From DATFDN01 sp963830565 (GTDB lineage: Bacteria > Pseudomonadota > Alphaproteobacteria > Acetobacterales > Acetobacteraceae), in the NCBI GenBank assembly GCA_963830565.1, contig CAWHMO010000003.1, positions 186,001 to 250,000 on the forward strand: a DNA stretch of 64,000 bases, read 5' to 3'. Below the pieces are notes generated by a model that worked only from the letters and a program-made list of their open reading frames with translations, searched no databases and had not been told where the DNA came from. Within the stretch, counting starts at the first letter, position 1. Every line of letters starts with the position of its first letter. This document shows, piece after piece, positions 44,075-53,201 of this stretch. A program made the translations under genes and the position numbers.

Positions 44075-45025
44075 CTACTGGCCAGTCCCGCCGTCGCGTC
44101 CAGCCTCTTCGGAAACCTCCCGCCCGATCTCGAACAGGCGCGATCGGAACCACATCGCTCCCGGCTCGGCGTCTGAGATGCCGCCCCAGAACACGTCCAC
44201 ATTCCATTCTGGCAACGCCAAGGGTGGCAGTGACACCACCAGGTCGAACCCGCGCACCAGTTCAGCGGCGATCCGGTGTGGCAGGTGGCCGATCATATCC
44301 GTGCGTTCCACAATTCGCGGTACCAAATGGAAGTCCGATACTGTCACTGCCACGCGCCGGCGCAGACCCAGCCTGCTTAGCGCCTCATCCACGACGCCGC
44401 GGTCGTCGGCTGCCAGCGTCACCAGCACATGCGGGACGGACACGTACGCATCCAACGTCATCGTACCTTCTCGCCCCAGATGCGGGTTGTTGCGCCGCGC
44501 AATACAGACATACGCATCCGTGTACATCCGGTGCCGACGGACACGCTTGGGGATGTTGCGAAAAGAGCCAATCACCAGATCGATCTCGCCCCGGTCCACC
44601 AGATCGAAGGCGTCGCGCTTGTCGAGCGCGAGCAGGCGCACATCGACCCCTGGGGCGGTGCGAGACAGCATCTCAATGAAGCGCGGCAGAACCATGCTTG
44701 CCGGATGGTCCCCCGTGGCGATGCGGAATACCGCGCGCGCCTGCTCTGGATCGAAGGCCGCCTCCGTATCGAACACCTGGCGCACCTGCGCCAGAACCTC
44801 GCTGACCGGACGATAGAGCGCCAGGCCCTTCGATGTCGGGCGCATAGGTGCGCCAGGTACGCGCACCAGTAACTCGTCCCTGAAGATCAGCCGCAACCGC
44901 GACAACGCGGCGCTCATGGCTGGCTGACCCAGCCCTATCCTATGGCCGGCGCGCGTCACGCTGCGCTCGGCCATGAGCGCCTCGAAAGCGACAAGCAGGT
45001 TGAGGTCTATGGCCGCCAGGTTCAT
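44075..45025 (-). CDS. LysR-type transcriptional regulator
   Basis: A 316-residue regulator: N-terminal winged helix with LNLLVAFEALMAERSVTRAG and the recognition region GLGQPAMSAALSRLRLIFRD, then a periplasmic-binding-like effector domain (FRIATGDHPASMVLPRF, DLVIGSFRNIPK). The effector is unknown. It resembles the NodD/PcpR branch in its opening MNLAAIDLNLL. A pair of ATCGATTT repeats lies directly upstream. The next gene upstream is a small DUF1127 gene on the opposite strand, so divergent control is possible. Confidence 0.9.
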   Translation of the reverse strand: MNLAAIDLNLLVAFEALMAERSVTRAGHRIGLGQPAMSAALSRLRLIFRDELLVRVPGAPMRPTSKGLALYRPVSEVLAQVRQVFDTEAAFDPEQARAVFRIATGDHPASMVLPRFIEMLSRTAPGVDVRLLALDKRDAFDLVDRGEIDLVIGSFRNIPKRVRRHRMYTDAYVCIARRNNPHLGREGTMTLDAYVSVPHVLVTLAADDRGVVDEALSRLGLRRRVAVTVSDFHLVPRIVERTDMIGHLPHRIAAELVRGFDLVVSLPPLALPEWNVDVFWGGISDAEPGAMWFRSRLFEIGREVSEEAGRDGGTGQ

Positions 45026-45048
45026 CGCTCGCCCTGTTCATCGACCGA

Positions 45049-45078
45049 ATCGATTTAGAGGATTTCAAAGATCGATTT
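45049..45078. promoter_or_regulatory. direct repeats ATCGATTT, candidate LysR binding sites
   Basis: ATCGATTT occurs at 45049-45056 and 45071-45078, 22 bases apart (about two DNA turns), between the LysR start at 45025 and the divergent small gene at 45150. The spacing and position suit an autoregulatory LysR operator. Confidence 0.4.
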
Positions 45079-45149
45079 GAATGATGCACGATGGCCTCAC
45101 ACCTAGCAAGCAACAGAGGATGAGCTCTGTCATTCGATGGAGAGCCGCA

Positions 45150-45359
45150 ATGGCTACCACAAGCGATCACTCCAGCAACCACACGCACCTTCAGGCCTCC
45201 GCCATGCTTGCGCGTGTTGCCACCATCGCCGGCCTTTGGCGCAAACGGAGGCAGGATCGTGCTGAGCTGGCGTGGTGGAGCGAACGCGACCTGCACGATG
45301 CCGGCACGTCCCGTGCCGCATTGGAATACGAGCTCGCCAGACCGTTCTGGCGCCACTGA
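45150..45359 (+). CDS. DUF1127 (YjiS-like) small protein
   Basis: A 69-residue basic protein whose C-terminal half matches DUF1127: RKRRQDRAELAWWSERDLHD followed by AGTSRAALEYE. Such small arginine-rich proteins occur throughout alphaproteobacteria; some bind RNA or regulate phosphate and carbon metabolism. ATG 45150 starts MATTSDHSS; the frame is open upstream to 45081. It is divergent from the LysR gene. Confidence 0.7.
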   Translation: MATTSDHSSNHTHLQASAMLARVATIAGLWRKRRQDRAELAWWSERDLHDAGTSRAALEYELARPFWRH

Positions 45360-45514
45360 AGCTGGGACATTCCAACGGATGTCCTCGCCGGGCGCCAGCT
45401 CAAGAGAGGCGCGGAACTCATGATCCCCGCCAGCCCGGCGAACAACTAGTTCAGATGAGCAATGACAGACTGGCCAACTCCGTGCCTGGCACGGAGAACA
45501 GGAGACTGATAGAG

Positions 45515-45769
45515 ATGATGAAGATCGCAATAACTGTCGCCGCCCTGCTCACAGCGGTCGGCAGCGGGGCCGCCTTGGCACAGGGCGCTCCTCCCGGCTT
45601 CGCCCCTTGGCAGAGCGGTTGGTCCAGCTACATCGAACCGCATCAGGCGCCGGTGAGGAGTGCGCGCGGGGCAAGCACGATGCGCTCCGACAGAAGCGCC
45701 GCGGCGGCCAGGCAGAACGGGTCCGTTCCCGTCGCAGGCAACGGTCAGAGCATTCATCGGAGAGGGTAG
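45515..45769 (+). CDS. small exported protein of unknown function
   Basis: An 84-residue protein. Residues 1-22 form a cleavable signal peptide (KIAITVAALLTAVGSGAALA) and the mature part is short, Gly/Ser/Arg/Pro-rich, without a known domain. ATG 45515 (with a second ATG at 45518) is preceded by GGAGACTGATAGAG, a weak ribosome-binding site. It could share a promoter with the DUF1127 gene 155 bases upstream. Confidence 0.6.
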   Translation: MMKIAITVAALLTAVGSGAALAQGAPPGFAPWQSGWSSYIEPHQAPVRSARGASTMRSDRSAAAARQNGSVPVAGNGQSIHRRG

Positions 45770-45952
45770 CGGTTAGATGCTGGCACCTGGCATCAGGTGT
45801 CAGTATCGTATCTGGGGTGCGCGGATCCCCGGCGCCGCGGCTACGCCGACATCATCGCCGCGGCCCGGGCTCGTCGCACTCACAAGCAACTCAGGTGGTT
45901 TCGTGAGGAGGACGACTGACCCGCGAGCTGCGGTGGTGGCAAGCCAGGTAGC

Positions 45953-47080
45953 TTAAGCAGCCGAACTCTCCAGCAACGCCGCCAGCAGCGCCGCGCGGGG
46001 TGCGAGGTGGCGCCAGAGTATGTGCTCGGTCGCGACGTGCGCGCCGGCGCCGGGGCAGCCGAGCCCGTCCAGGGTCGGGACGCCCAGCGCGGCGGTGAAG
46101 TTGCCGTCTGACCCGCCGCCGCGGCTCTGCTTCGGCAGTTCGAAGCCGAGGCCGCGGGCCAGGTCGCGCGCCCGAAGGTGAAGCGCGGCGACGTCCGGGG
46201 TCTCGGCGAAGGGCGGGCGGTTCATGCCGCCTTCGACCGTGACCGTGCATCCCGGCATATGGGCCTCTAGCGCCAGCAGCCGGCGCTGCATCTCCGCCCC
46301 GTCGCCTTCGGTGCTTACCCGCAAGTCGATCTCGCAGCCGGCCTCGGGCGGGATGACGTTGGGACGCGTGCCACCCCAGATCGGCGCGGCATTCAGGGTG
46401 ATTCCGCGATCGAGATCCACCATGGCATGGATCGCCTGGATTTGGTGCGCCAGTTCGACGACCGCCGAGGCGCCGTCCTGGAATGCGCCGCCGGCGTGTG
46501 CGCCGCGCCCCTCGATGCGCAGGACGAAGCGGCCGACGCCCTTGCGCGCGGTCACGCAGGCGCCTCCGGCTCCGGCCGGCTCCATGATCAGCACAAGCGC
46601 CGCCTGTTCCGCCTCGCGCTCGATCCACTCGCGCGAGGTGGGGCTGCCCACCTCCTCGTCGGGGGTCAGCAGCAGCACGACGGGCTGCGGCGTCGGGATC
46701 TTCTGGCGCAGCATCGCGCGGACGACATGCAGCGCCAGGAAGCTGCCCGCCTTCATATCCAGGATTCCGGGGCCGAATGCCCGTTCGCCGTCCACATGGG
46801 CGGGCATCGTCTCCAGCGTGCCAATCGACCAGACCGTGTCGAGATGCCCGGCCACCAGCACCGGGCGGCCCTCGCCCGGCGTGCGGGCGATCAGCGTGTC
46901 GGCGAATCCGCACCTTCCGGGAATGCGCCGTAGCGCGGCGCCGGCGCGCGACAGCTCCGCCTCCGCCACGTCCATCAGCCGGTTCACCGCCTCCGGCGCG
47001 GTCGTCGGCGTCTCGATCCGCACCCAGCTCATCAGCTCGTCGAGCAGATCCTCGGAGCGGCCTATGACGGTTCGCGGCAT
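45953..47080 (-). CDS. M20 family metallopeptidase (carboxypeptidase G2-like)
   Basis: A 375-residue zinc peptidase/deacylase. Metal ligands and catalytic residues are visible: GHLDTVW (His79, Asp81), GILDMKAG (Asp108), TPDEEVGSP (Glu142 base, Glu143) and the C-terminal GVPTLDGLGCPGAGAH. The dimerisation domain holds IEGRGAHAGGAFQDGASAVV. It resembles glutamate carboxypeptidase, cutting C-terminal glutamate or N-acyl groups; the substrate is not certain. I start at ATG 47080, since homology begins there and the frame upstream is antisense to hpf. Confidence 0.88.
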   Translation of the reverse strand: MPRTVIGRSEDLLDELMSWVRIETPTTAPEAVNRLMDVAEAELSRAGAALRRIPGRCGFADTLIARTPGEGRPVLVAGHLDTVWSIGTLETMPAHVDGERAFGPGILDMKAGSFLALHVVRAMLRQKIPTPQPVVLLLTPDEEVGSPTSREWIEREAEQAALVLIMEPAGAGGACVTARKGVGRFVLRIEGRGAHAGGAFQDGASAVVELAHQIQAIHAMVDLDRGITLNAAPIWGGTRPNVIPPEAGCEIDLRVSTEGDGAEMQRRLLALEAHMPGCTVTVEGGMNRPPFAETPDVAALHLRARDLARGLGFELPKQSRGGGSDGNFTAALGVPTLDGLGCPGAGAHVATEHILWRHLAPRAALLAALLESSAA

Positions 47081-47155
47081 GCTGCCTCCATTTCGCGCCC
47101 GTGTGCGCCGAAACCCGCGGCCTGTCCATGTGTTGGCGCCAGAAAGGAGACCCGC

Positions 47156-47729
47156 ATGGACCGGCCGCTGGAGATCGCGTTCCACAACATGAGTTCGTCG
47201 GAGTCGCTGGAGACCATGATCCGCGAGCACGTCGAGCGGCTCGACAAGCGCCACAACCACCTGATCGGCTGCCGCGTCTCGGTGGAGGCGCTGCACCGCC
47301 AGCACCAGACCGGCAACGTCTACGAGTGCCACATCACCCTCTCGCTCGCCGGCCGCGACATCGCGGTGAGCCGCGGGCCGCACAAGCCGAAGATCAACCG
47401 CGCGCACCCGGACGTGCGCGCCTCCATCCGCGAGGCTTTCGAGGCGGCCGAGCGGCAGCTGATCGAGCACAAGCGCCAGGGCCGCGCGGACACCACCGCC
47501 CCGTCCGGCTCGGCGCTGGCCGGGCAGGTCACGCTGATCGAGCCGGGCGCCGATCACGGCTTCCTCCTGAACAGCACCGGCACCCAGCTCTATTTCCACC
47601 GTGACAGCGTGACCAACGGGCGGTTCGAGGATCTCGAGGCAGGGACAGCTCGTCCACTATGTCGAGGACGCGGGTGATGCCGGGCCGGTGGCCACGAAGG
47701 TGCGGGTGGCCGATCGCAAGTCCGAGTGA
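47156..47729 (+). CDS. HPF/RaiA ribosome-associated protein fused to a cold-shock-like domain, frameshifted near the C-end
   Basis: Restored, about 190 residues. Residues 1-110 are the HPF/RaiA ribosome-hibernation fold (EIAFHNMSSSESLETMIREH, VSVEALHRQHQTGNVYECHI). From about residue 118 a cold-shock-type OB segment follows (GQVTLIEPGADHGFLLNSTG, YFHRDSVTNG). In the run AGGGAC near 47643 one G too many shifts the frame: as given it ends at 47677. Without it the tail reads GQLVHYVEDAGDAGPVATK and stops at 47729. The hybrid would bind ribosomes through HPF and RNA through the OB fold. Confidence 0.8.
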
Positions 47730-47774
47730 TCGCGGCCGGCGGAACGGGTCGGTGAGGCAGGCGTTTCCGTCCTC

Positions 47775-48059
47775 ATGATGACACGCCCCAGCTTCGCCCC
47801 CCTGTTTGCCTGGACGACGGTGCTAGGCGGGCTGCTTGTCCTTGCCGCCCCGGCGCGCGCCGCGACCGGCACGCTTGATACCGGCGCGCTGAGGCCGCAA
47901 ACCTCGAGCAGCCGTACCGCCGCCGAGATCGAGAATACCGGCGCCGCCGCGCAGAAGGGCTCCGAGAGAATGGAGACAGGGCTGCAGGATGCCGCGAGCG
48001 TGCCGCGCGAAGCCGGCCACGTCGCCTCCCACGGCGGCAGGAACAGGCCCGGACAATGA
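47775..48059 (+). CDS. small exported protein upstream of AI-2E transporter
   Basis: A 94-residue protein with signal peptide (FAWTTVLGGLLVLAAPARA, cleavage after ARA) and a polar, Thr/Ala/Glu-rich mature part (TGALRPQTSSSRTAAEIENT). I recognise no family. Its stop overlaps the start of the AI-2E-type transporter by four bases (ATGA), so the two are translated together. ATG 47775 or 47778 may be used. Confidence 0.6.
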   Translation: MMTRPSFAPLFAWTTVLGGLLVLAAPARAATGTLDTGALRPQTSSSRTAAEIENTGAAAQKGSERMETGLQDAASVPREAGHVASHGGRNRPGQ

Positions 48060-49285
48060 GCGAGGCGAGAGGGCTTTCCGGCAAGCCCTATCCCAGCGCG
48101 CGCGAGCAGCCGGACTCGCGCGAACAGCCGCATCCGAAACTACAGGCCGGCGCCGCGGCGGTGCGCGACCCGATCCGGACCATCGCGCACATCCTGCGGG
48201 CCACGGTCATCGTGCTCGGCCTCTGCGCGCTGCTATGGGCTCTCGCCGACGCCTTCGTGGTGCTCATCCTGGCCGTGATCCTCGCCACCTTGCTGCGGGG
48301 CCTGGGCAATGAACTGCAATACTACACCCGGCTGAACAGCACCGCCTCGGTGCTGCTGGTGTTCTTTGCGCTCGTGGTCGTGGTCTGCGGTCTTGGATAC
48401 TGGTCGGGGCCGAAATTTGCCAACGAGGCGCAGCAGCTTTGGAACCAGGTTTCCGGCAGCCTGGGCAATATAACGAACATGTTCGGCGGCCATGGCGGTG
48501 CTTCCGGCACCACTGCGCAAGGGATGGGCGGCGTCGCCAAAATTGCCACCACCGGCGGCGACAGCGGGATGATAACCGGACTGCTGCGGACCGTCGCCAC
48601 CTCGATCACCGGGCTGTTGGCGGCGATCCTGGTGATCGTGGCCACCGGCGTCTATCTCGCCCTCTCCCCGGACATGTACATCTCCGGCGTCGCGCATCTG
48701 ACGCCAGTTTGGTACCAGGACCGGACGCGCTCGATCCTGATCGAGATGGGCCGCGCGATGCAGGGCTGGATGCTCGGCCAGCTCATCGACATGATCATCG
48801 TCGGCGTGATCGTCGGCGTCGGCCTCAGCCTGGTTGGCGCACCGCTCGCCTTCGTGCTCGCGGTGGTCGCGGGCATCTGCACCTTCATCCCGTATTTCGG
48901 CACGATCATTTCGGCTGTTCCCGCCGTGATCGTCGCGCTGACCGTGGGCGTGAACGAGTTGGTGTGGGTCATCTGCGTATTTGTGGTGGCGCACGTCATC
49001 GAGGGCTACATCGTCGCCCCGTTCGTGCAGCGCCGAACGGTGCATCTGCCGCCTGCCCTCACCCTGGTGTCGATGGTGGTGCTGGTCGCGGTGTTCAACA
49101 TCTTCGGGGTGCTGATCGCCACCCCCCTGATGGCCTGCATCATGGTCGGCGTGGCGCGGGTCTATGTCGAGGACGTGCTCGGCGACCCGGCGGGCAAGCA
49201 GCTCTCGGTCCGCTCGCACTGGTACTGGTTCACGCCCCCGGATGCTAAGTCCGGCGAAACAGCCCAGCAAGGTCAGCGGGGCTGA
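48056..49285 (+). CDS. AI-2E family transporter
   Basis: A 409-residue inner-membrane protein of the AI-2E/PerM family. It has about eight helices, a long soluble insertion near residues 140-190, and the conserved ending EGYIVAPFVQRRTVHLPPAL. Family members export autoinducer-2 or act as sodium/proton antiporters; the name does not prove quorum sensing. The 3' end overlaps the end of convergent mutL by 41 bases. Confidence 0.85.
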   Translation: MSEARGLSGKPYPSAREQPDSREQPHPKLQAGAAAVRDPIRTIAHILRATVIVLGLCALLWALADAFVVLILAVILATLLRGLGNELQYYTRLNSTASVLLVFFALVVVVCGLGYWSGPKFANEAQQLWNQVSGSLGNITNMFGGHGGASGTTAQGMGGVAKIATTGGDSGMITGLLRTVATSITGLLAAILVIVATGVYLALSPDMYISGVAHLTPVWYQDRTRSILIEMGRAMQGWMLGQLIDMIIVGVIVGVGLSLVGAPLAFVLAVVAGICTFIPYFGTIISAVPAVIVALTVGVNELVWVICVFVVAHVIEGYIVAPFVQRRTVHLPPALTLVSMVVLVAVFNIFGVLIATPLMACIMVGVARVYVEDVLGDPAGKQLSVRSHWYWFTPPDAKSGETAQQGQRG

Positions 49286-50979
49286 GCTTCAGCACCGTCG
49301 GGCGACCGTGGCTGCAGGTCGCGGCGCGCGGCGTCGCCTCCATCCGCCGTAGCAGCGCGTCCATCTCGGCATGGCTCAGCCGTCGCCCGGCGCGGATCGA
49401 GCCGTGGCAGGCGAGTCGGGCCACCGCCGCCTCCAGGCGGGCCGTGAGCGACATCGCCTCGCCCCAGGCGGCCAGCTCGTCGGCGAGGTCGCGCAGCAGC
49501 GGCGCCGGATCGGGGGCGCCCAGCGCGACGGGCAGCGCGCGCACCAACACCGCGCCCGGTCCGAACGCCTCGACCTCCAGGCCGAGACCGCTCAGCGCTT
49601 CGGCGTGGGCAAGCAGCCGCGCGGCTTCCGCCTCGCTGATCTCCACCACGGCTGGGATCAGCAAGGGCTGGCGGCGCACACCGCCCTCCAGGAGCTGCGC
49701 CCGCAGCGCCTCGTGGGTCAGCCGCTCATGCGCGGCGTGCTGATCGACCAGGACCAAGCCGCCATCGGCGGCGACGGCGATGACATAGGTATCCAGCACC
49801 TGGCCGAGCGGCGCGCCGAGAGGGTACTCAGCCCTTGGCGGATCGGCGGCCGGTCGGGCGACGGGAGGCAGGGTGATCGGCAACTGCGCCTCGGCGAGGC
49901 CCGGCAACGGCATTCGCCAGCCCGCCGGCGGACGGGTGGGGCTGAGCGCCAGGGCCGGGCCTAATGCCGGGCGTCCCGCCGGCATCGCCACGCCGGCGGC
50001 GCCGGCCAGCGCCCGGCCGATGCCGCCCACGACCAGCGCACGCACCGCGCCCTGGTCGCGGAAGCGCAGCTCGGCCTTGGCGGGATGGACGTTCACATCG
50101 ACCTGTCTCGGCCGGCAGATCGAGCCAGAGCGCCACAACCGGGTGCCGCCCCGCCTCGATCACCTGACGGTAGGCGCCGCGCACCGCGCCCTTGAGCAGC
50201 GGATCGGCGACGGGTCGGCCGTTCACGGTGAAGATCTGGTGCGCGGTGGTGGCCCGGGTCAGCGCCGGCGAGCCGGCGAAGCCCGACAGGGCCACGCCGT
50301 CGCGCGCCGCTTCCACGGGGACCAGCGCGGCAGCAACCTCGACGCCGAGCAATGAAGCGAGCCGCGCCGCGCGGTCCTGCGGCGGCAGATCGAACACGGT
50401 GCGGCCGTCGATCTCCAGCCGGAACGCCGCGCCCGGTGCGGCGAGCGCCAGGCGACGCAGCGCCAGTTCGGCCTGCTCGGCCTCGGTGCGCGGCTGCTTG
50501 AGGAACTTGCGCCGCGCCGGGGTGGCGAAGAACAGGTCGCGCACAACGACGCGGGTGCCGGGCGCGCCGGCCGCCGGGCGCGGCGCGCTCACCCGCCCCG
50601 CCTCCACCGTGATGGCGTGGGCTTGCGCCGCGTCGTGCGGGCGCGAGGTGATGGACAGCCGCGCCGCCGCGCCGATCGCGGCCAGCGCCTCGCCGCGGAA
50701 GCCGAGCGTGGCAATCCGCCCCAGATCGTCGTCGTGGAGCTTGGAGGTGGCGTGGCGTTGCACGGCCAACGCAAGCTCGGCGGCGTTCATGCCGCATCCC
50801 TCGTCGCTGACCTCGATCCGCTCGACCCCACCGCCGGCAATGGCGACGGCGATCCGCCGTGCCCCCGCATCGAGCGCGTTCTCGACCAGTTCCTTGACCG
50901 CCGCGGCCGGACGTTCGACCACCTCGCCAGCGGCGATGCGGTTGACCACGGCTTCGGGAAGGAGCCGGATGGCGGGCAT
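49245..50979 (-). pseudogene. mutL: DNA mismatch repair protein MutL, one-base frameshift
   Basis: Restored, about 577 residues. The N-terminal GHKL ATPase has VNRIAAGEVVERPAAAVKEL, ENALDAGARRI, EVSDEGCGM and TLGFRGEALAAIGAAAR. The C-terminal domain has the endonuclease motif DQHAAHERLTHE, as expected for bacteria without MutH, and TCSHGRPTVLKLSPADLAGL. An extra G near 50112 breaks the gene: after VALWLDLPA the given frame is nonsense. Without it the sequence reads LPPRQVDVNVHPAKAELRF. The two halves look otherwise sound. ATG 50979 overlaps the pgi stop by one base (TGATG). Confidence 0.88.
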
Positions 50980-52646
50980 CACCCCCCGCCGCGCAGCGCC
51001 CGGAAACGGCCGATCACGGCGGCGGTGGCGGGATCGTCCTCTGCCGCCGGGGCGAGCTTGCCCTCCAGCGCGGGCAGGATGCCGCCGGCGAGCTGCTTGC
51101 CCAGCTCGACGCCCCATTGGTCGAAGCTGTCGATGTCCCAGAGGCACCCCTGCACCGCGACCTTGTGCTCATAAAGGGCGATCAGCCGGCCCAGGCTGAA
51201 CGCGTCCAGCCGGCGGAACAGGATCATGGTGGAGGGCCGCTCGCCGGGGAAGGCGCGATGCGGCGCGATGCGTTCGATCACGTCCGGGGACACGCCCTTG
51301 GCCGCCATCTCCTTGCGCACCGCCTGCTCCGAGCGCCCTGACATCAGGGCGGCGGCCTGCGCGAAGGCATTGGCGGCGAGCGCGCGATGCGCCTCGTCGC
51401 GGGCATGGTCGGGCACGGCGGCGAGGATGAAATCCACCGGGATCACCGCCGGACCCTGATGGACGAGCTGCATGAAGCTATGCTGCGCGCTGGTGCCCGG
51501 TTCGCCGAACACCACCGGGCAGGTGGCATGGTCCACAATCTGGCCTTCAAGCGTGACGCGCTTGCCGTTGCTCTCCATCTCGAGCTGCTGGAGATGCGCG
51601 GGCAGGCGGCGCAGCCGTTCGTCATAGGCGAGCACGCACTGCGTCGCGCAGCCCATGCCGTTGACGTGCCAGATCCCGGTCAGCGCCAGCAGCACCGGCA
51701 GGTTCCGCTCCAGCGGAGCATCGCGGAAATGCTGATCCATCGCCCAGGCACCGTCGAGCAGGCCCTGGAACGCCTGCCACCCGGCGGCGAGCGCGACGAC
51801 CAGACCCACCGGCGACCACAGCGAATACCGCCCGCCGACCCAGTCGCGGAAGCCGAAGGTGCGGTCGGGCGGGATGCCGAAGGCGCGGACCGCGTCGAGG
51901 TTGGTGGACAGCGCGACGAAATGCGCGCCGACCGCGTCCTCGCCCAGCGCGCCCGACAGCCAGGCGCGCAGCGCGGCGGCGTTCATCGCCGTCTCCTGCG
52001 TGGTCCAGGATTTCGAGGCGACCAGGATCAGCGTGCTCGCCGGGTCGAGGTGGTGCGTCGCGGCCTCGAAGGCATGCCCGTCCACATTAGCGAGGAAGCG
52101 CGCCTGCATCGGCGGATTGTCGGCGGCCAGGGTCAGCGCCTCGGTCGCCACTCGTGGGCCGAGATCGGAGCCGCCGATGCCGACATTCAGCACGCAGGTG
52201 AAGCGCCGTCCCGTGGCGCCCAGGATGCGCCCCGTATGGACTCCCTCCACGAAGGCGCGCATCCGCTCGCGCTCGGCCGCGGCCAGCCTTGCGGCCTCGT
52301 CGATGCCGCCGGGCAAGGTCGCGCGCAACCCCGAGTCGGCCGGCGCGCGCAGCGCCATGTGCATGGCCGCGCGGCCCTCGGTGAGGTTCACGGGATCGCC
52401 GTCGAACAGCCGGCGACGGAAGCCCTCGAGGTCGGCGGCGCGCACCAGCTCGAACAGCGCCTGGCGCACCGCATCGTCGATGGCTGTCCGGGAGAAATCA
52501 AGCGAGAGGTCGTCGAGCGCGAAGCTCAGTCGCTGTGCGCGGTCTGGATCGGCGGCGAGGAGCGGCGTGATGCGCCGCCCATCGGGACGCGCGGCGAGGG
52601 CGGCGAGGCGGGCGAAGGCGGCATGGCGGGCGGGTTCGTCGGGCAC
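50979..52646 (-). CDS. pgi: glucose-6-phosphate isomerase
   Basis: A 555-residue PGI interconverting glucose-6-phosphate and fructose-6-phosphate. Signatures are VLNVGIGGSDLGPRVATEAL, SKSWTTQETAMNA, FGFRDWVGGRYSLWSPVGL, QLEMESNGKRV and ALYEHKVAVQGCLWDIDSFD followed by QWGVELGK, covering both SIS domains and the active-site Glu, His and Lys. Length fits the family. It is transcribed into mutL with a one-base stop/start overlap, and its start region is divergent from the toxin-antitoxin locus. Confidence 0.95.
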   Translation of the reverse strand: MPDEPARHAAFARLAALAARPDGRRITPLLAADPDRAQRLSFALDDLSLDFSRTAIDDAVRQALFELVRAADLEGFRRRLFDGDPVNLTEGRAAMHMALRAPADSGLRATLPGGIDEAARLAAAERERMRAFVEGVHTGRILGATGRRFTCVLNVGIGGSDLGPRVATEALTLAADNPPMQARFLANVDGHAFEAATHHLDPASTLILVASKSWTTQETAMNAAALRAWLSGALGEDAVGAHFVALSTNLDAVRAFGIPPDRTFGFRDWVGGRYSLWSPVGLVVALAAGWQAFQGLLDGAWAMDQHFRDAPLERNLPVLLALTGIWHVNGMGCATQCVLAYDERLRRLPAHLQQLEMESNGKRVTLEGQIVDHATCPVVFGEPGTSAQHSFMQLVHQGPAVIPVDFILAAVPDHARDEAHRALAANAFAQAAALMSGRSEQAVRKEMAAKGVSPDVIERIAPHRAFPGERPSTMILFRRLDAFSLGRLIALYEHKVAVQGCLWDIDSFDQWGVELGKQLAGGILPALEGKLAPAAEDDPATAAVIGRFRALRGGG

Positions 52647-52785
52647 AGGGGCAGGCTAGGCCGCAAGGCGCGCTTCGTCCACCGTCCCGGGTGGCGAGAA
52701 CGGGCGAGCGTCTAGATAAATCGTCCGGTGCAGCTCGACCAGAAAATGTGTAGGGCAGCATCCGATCTGGAGCTGATTCGGAACT

Positions 52786-53022
52786 ATGCCCGTCAATCTT
52801 TCCATCAAGAATGCGCCTGACCAGGTCGTGCAGCGCCTGCGGGAACGGGTCGACCGGCATCATCGGTCCCTCCAAGGCGAACTGCTCGCCATCATCGAGG
52901 CGGCCGTTCAGGAGGGTCATCCCGCGACACCCGCCGACATCCTCGCCGAGGTCCGCCGGCTCGGGCTGCGCACGCCCAGCGAGGCCGCTGCCCTGATCCG
53001 CGCCGATCGGGATGAACGTTAA
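52786..53022 (+). CDS. FitA-like ribbon-helix-helix antitoxin
   Basis: A 78-residue protein with N-terminal ribbon-helix-helix fold (MPVNLSIKNAPDQVVQRLRE and the following RVDRHHRSLQGELLAIIEA). It matches the FitA/VapB antitoxins that bind a PIN toxin and repress their own operon. The C-terminal half is probably the toxin-binding tail. The PIN gene starts inside its end (53012, overlap of 11 bases), the usual toxin-antitoxin arrangement. Confidence 0.8.
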   Translation: MPVNLSIKNAPDQVVQRLRERVDRHHRSLQGELLAIIEAAVQEGHPATPADILAEVRRLGLRTPSEAAALIRADRDER

Positions 53023-53201
53023 GGTGGTCGATGCCTCCGCCCTGGCTGCCCTGTCGTACGGGGAACCGGAAGCGGAGACCGTCGCCCGACAGCTTGGCCG
53101 TGCGCGCCTCATGGCACCGGCCCTGCTCGGCTTCGAGCCGCCAATATCTGCCTCATCAAGTCACGAAGGATGCGAGCCGGCTCATCGGGCAAGATGGACG
53201 T
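53012..53201 (+). pseudogene. PIN-domain (VapC/FitB) toxin, frameshifted and truncated
   Basis: It starts VKVVDASALAALSYGEPEAE, with the first catalytic Asp of the PIN nuclease, then APALLGFE. Near 53140 the frame breaks; ANICLIKSRRM continues in another frame for a dozen residues. After that it ends at the end of the MFS gene, so the rest of the nuclease (normally about 130 residues) is missing. The toxin is inactive, leaving an orphan antitoxin. Confidence 0.7.

Noticed and set aside
48056..49285. Reading the AI-2E-type transporter as evidence of quorum sensing
   Set aside because: The family name is historical; many members are ion antiporters, and no luxS or lsr genes are here.
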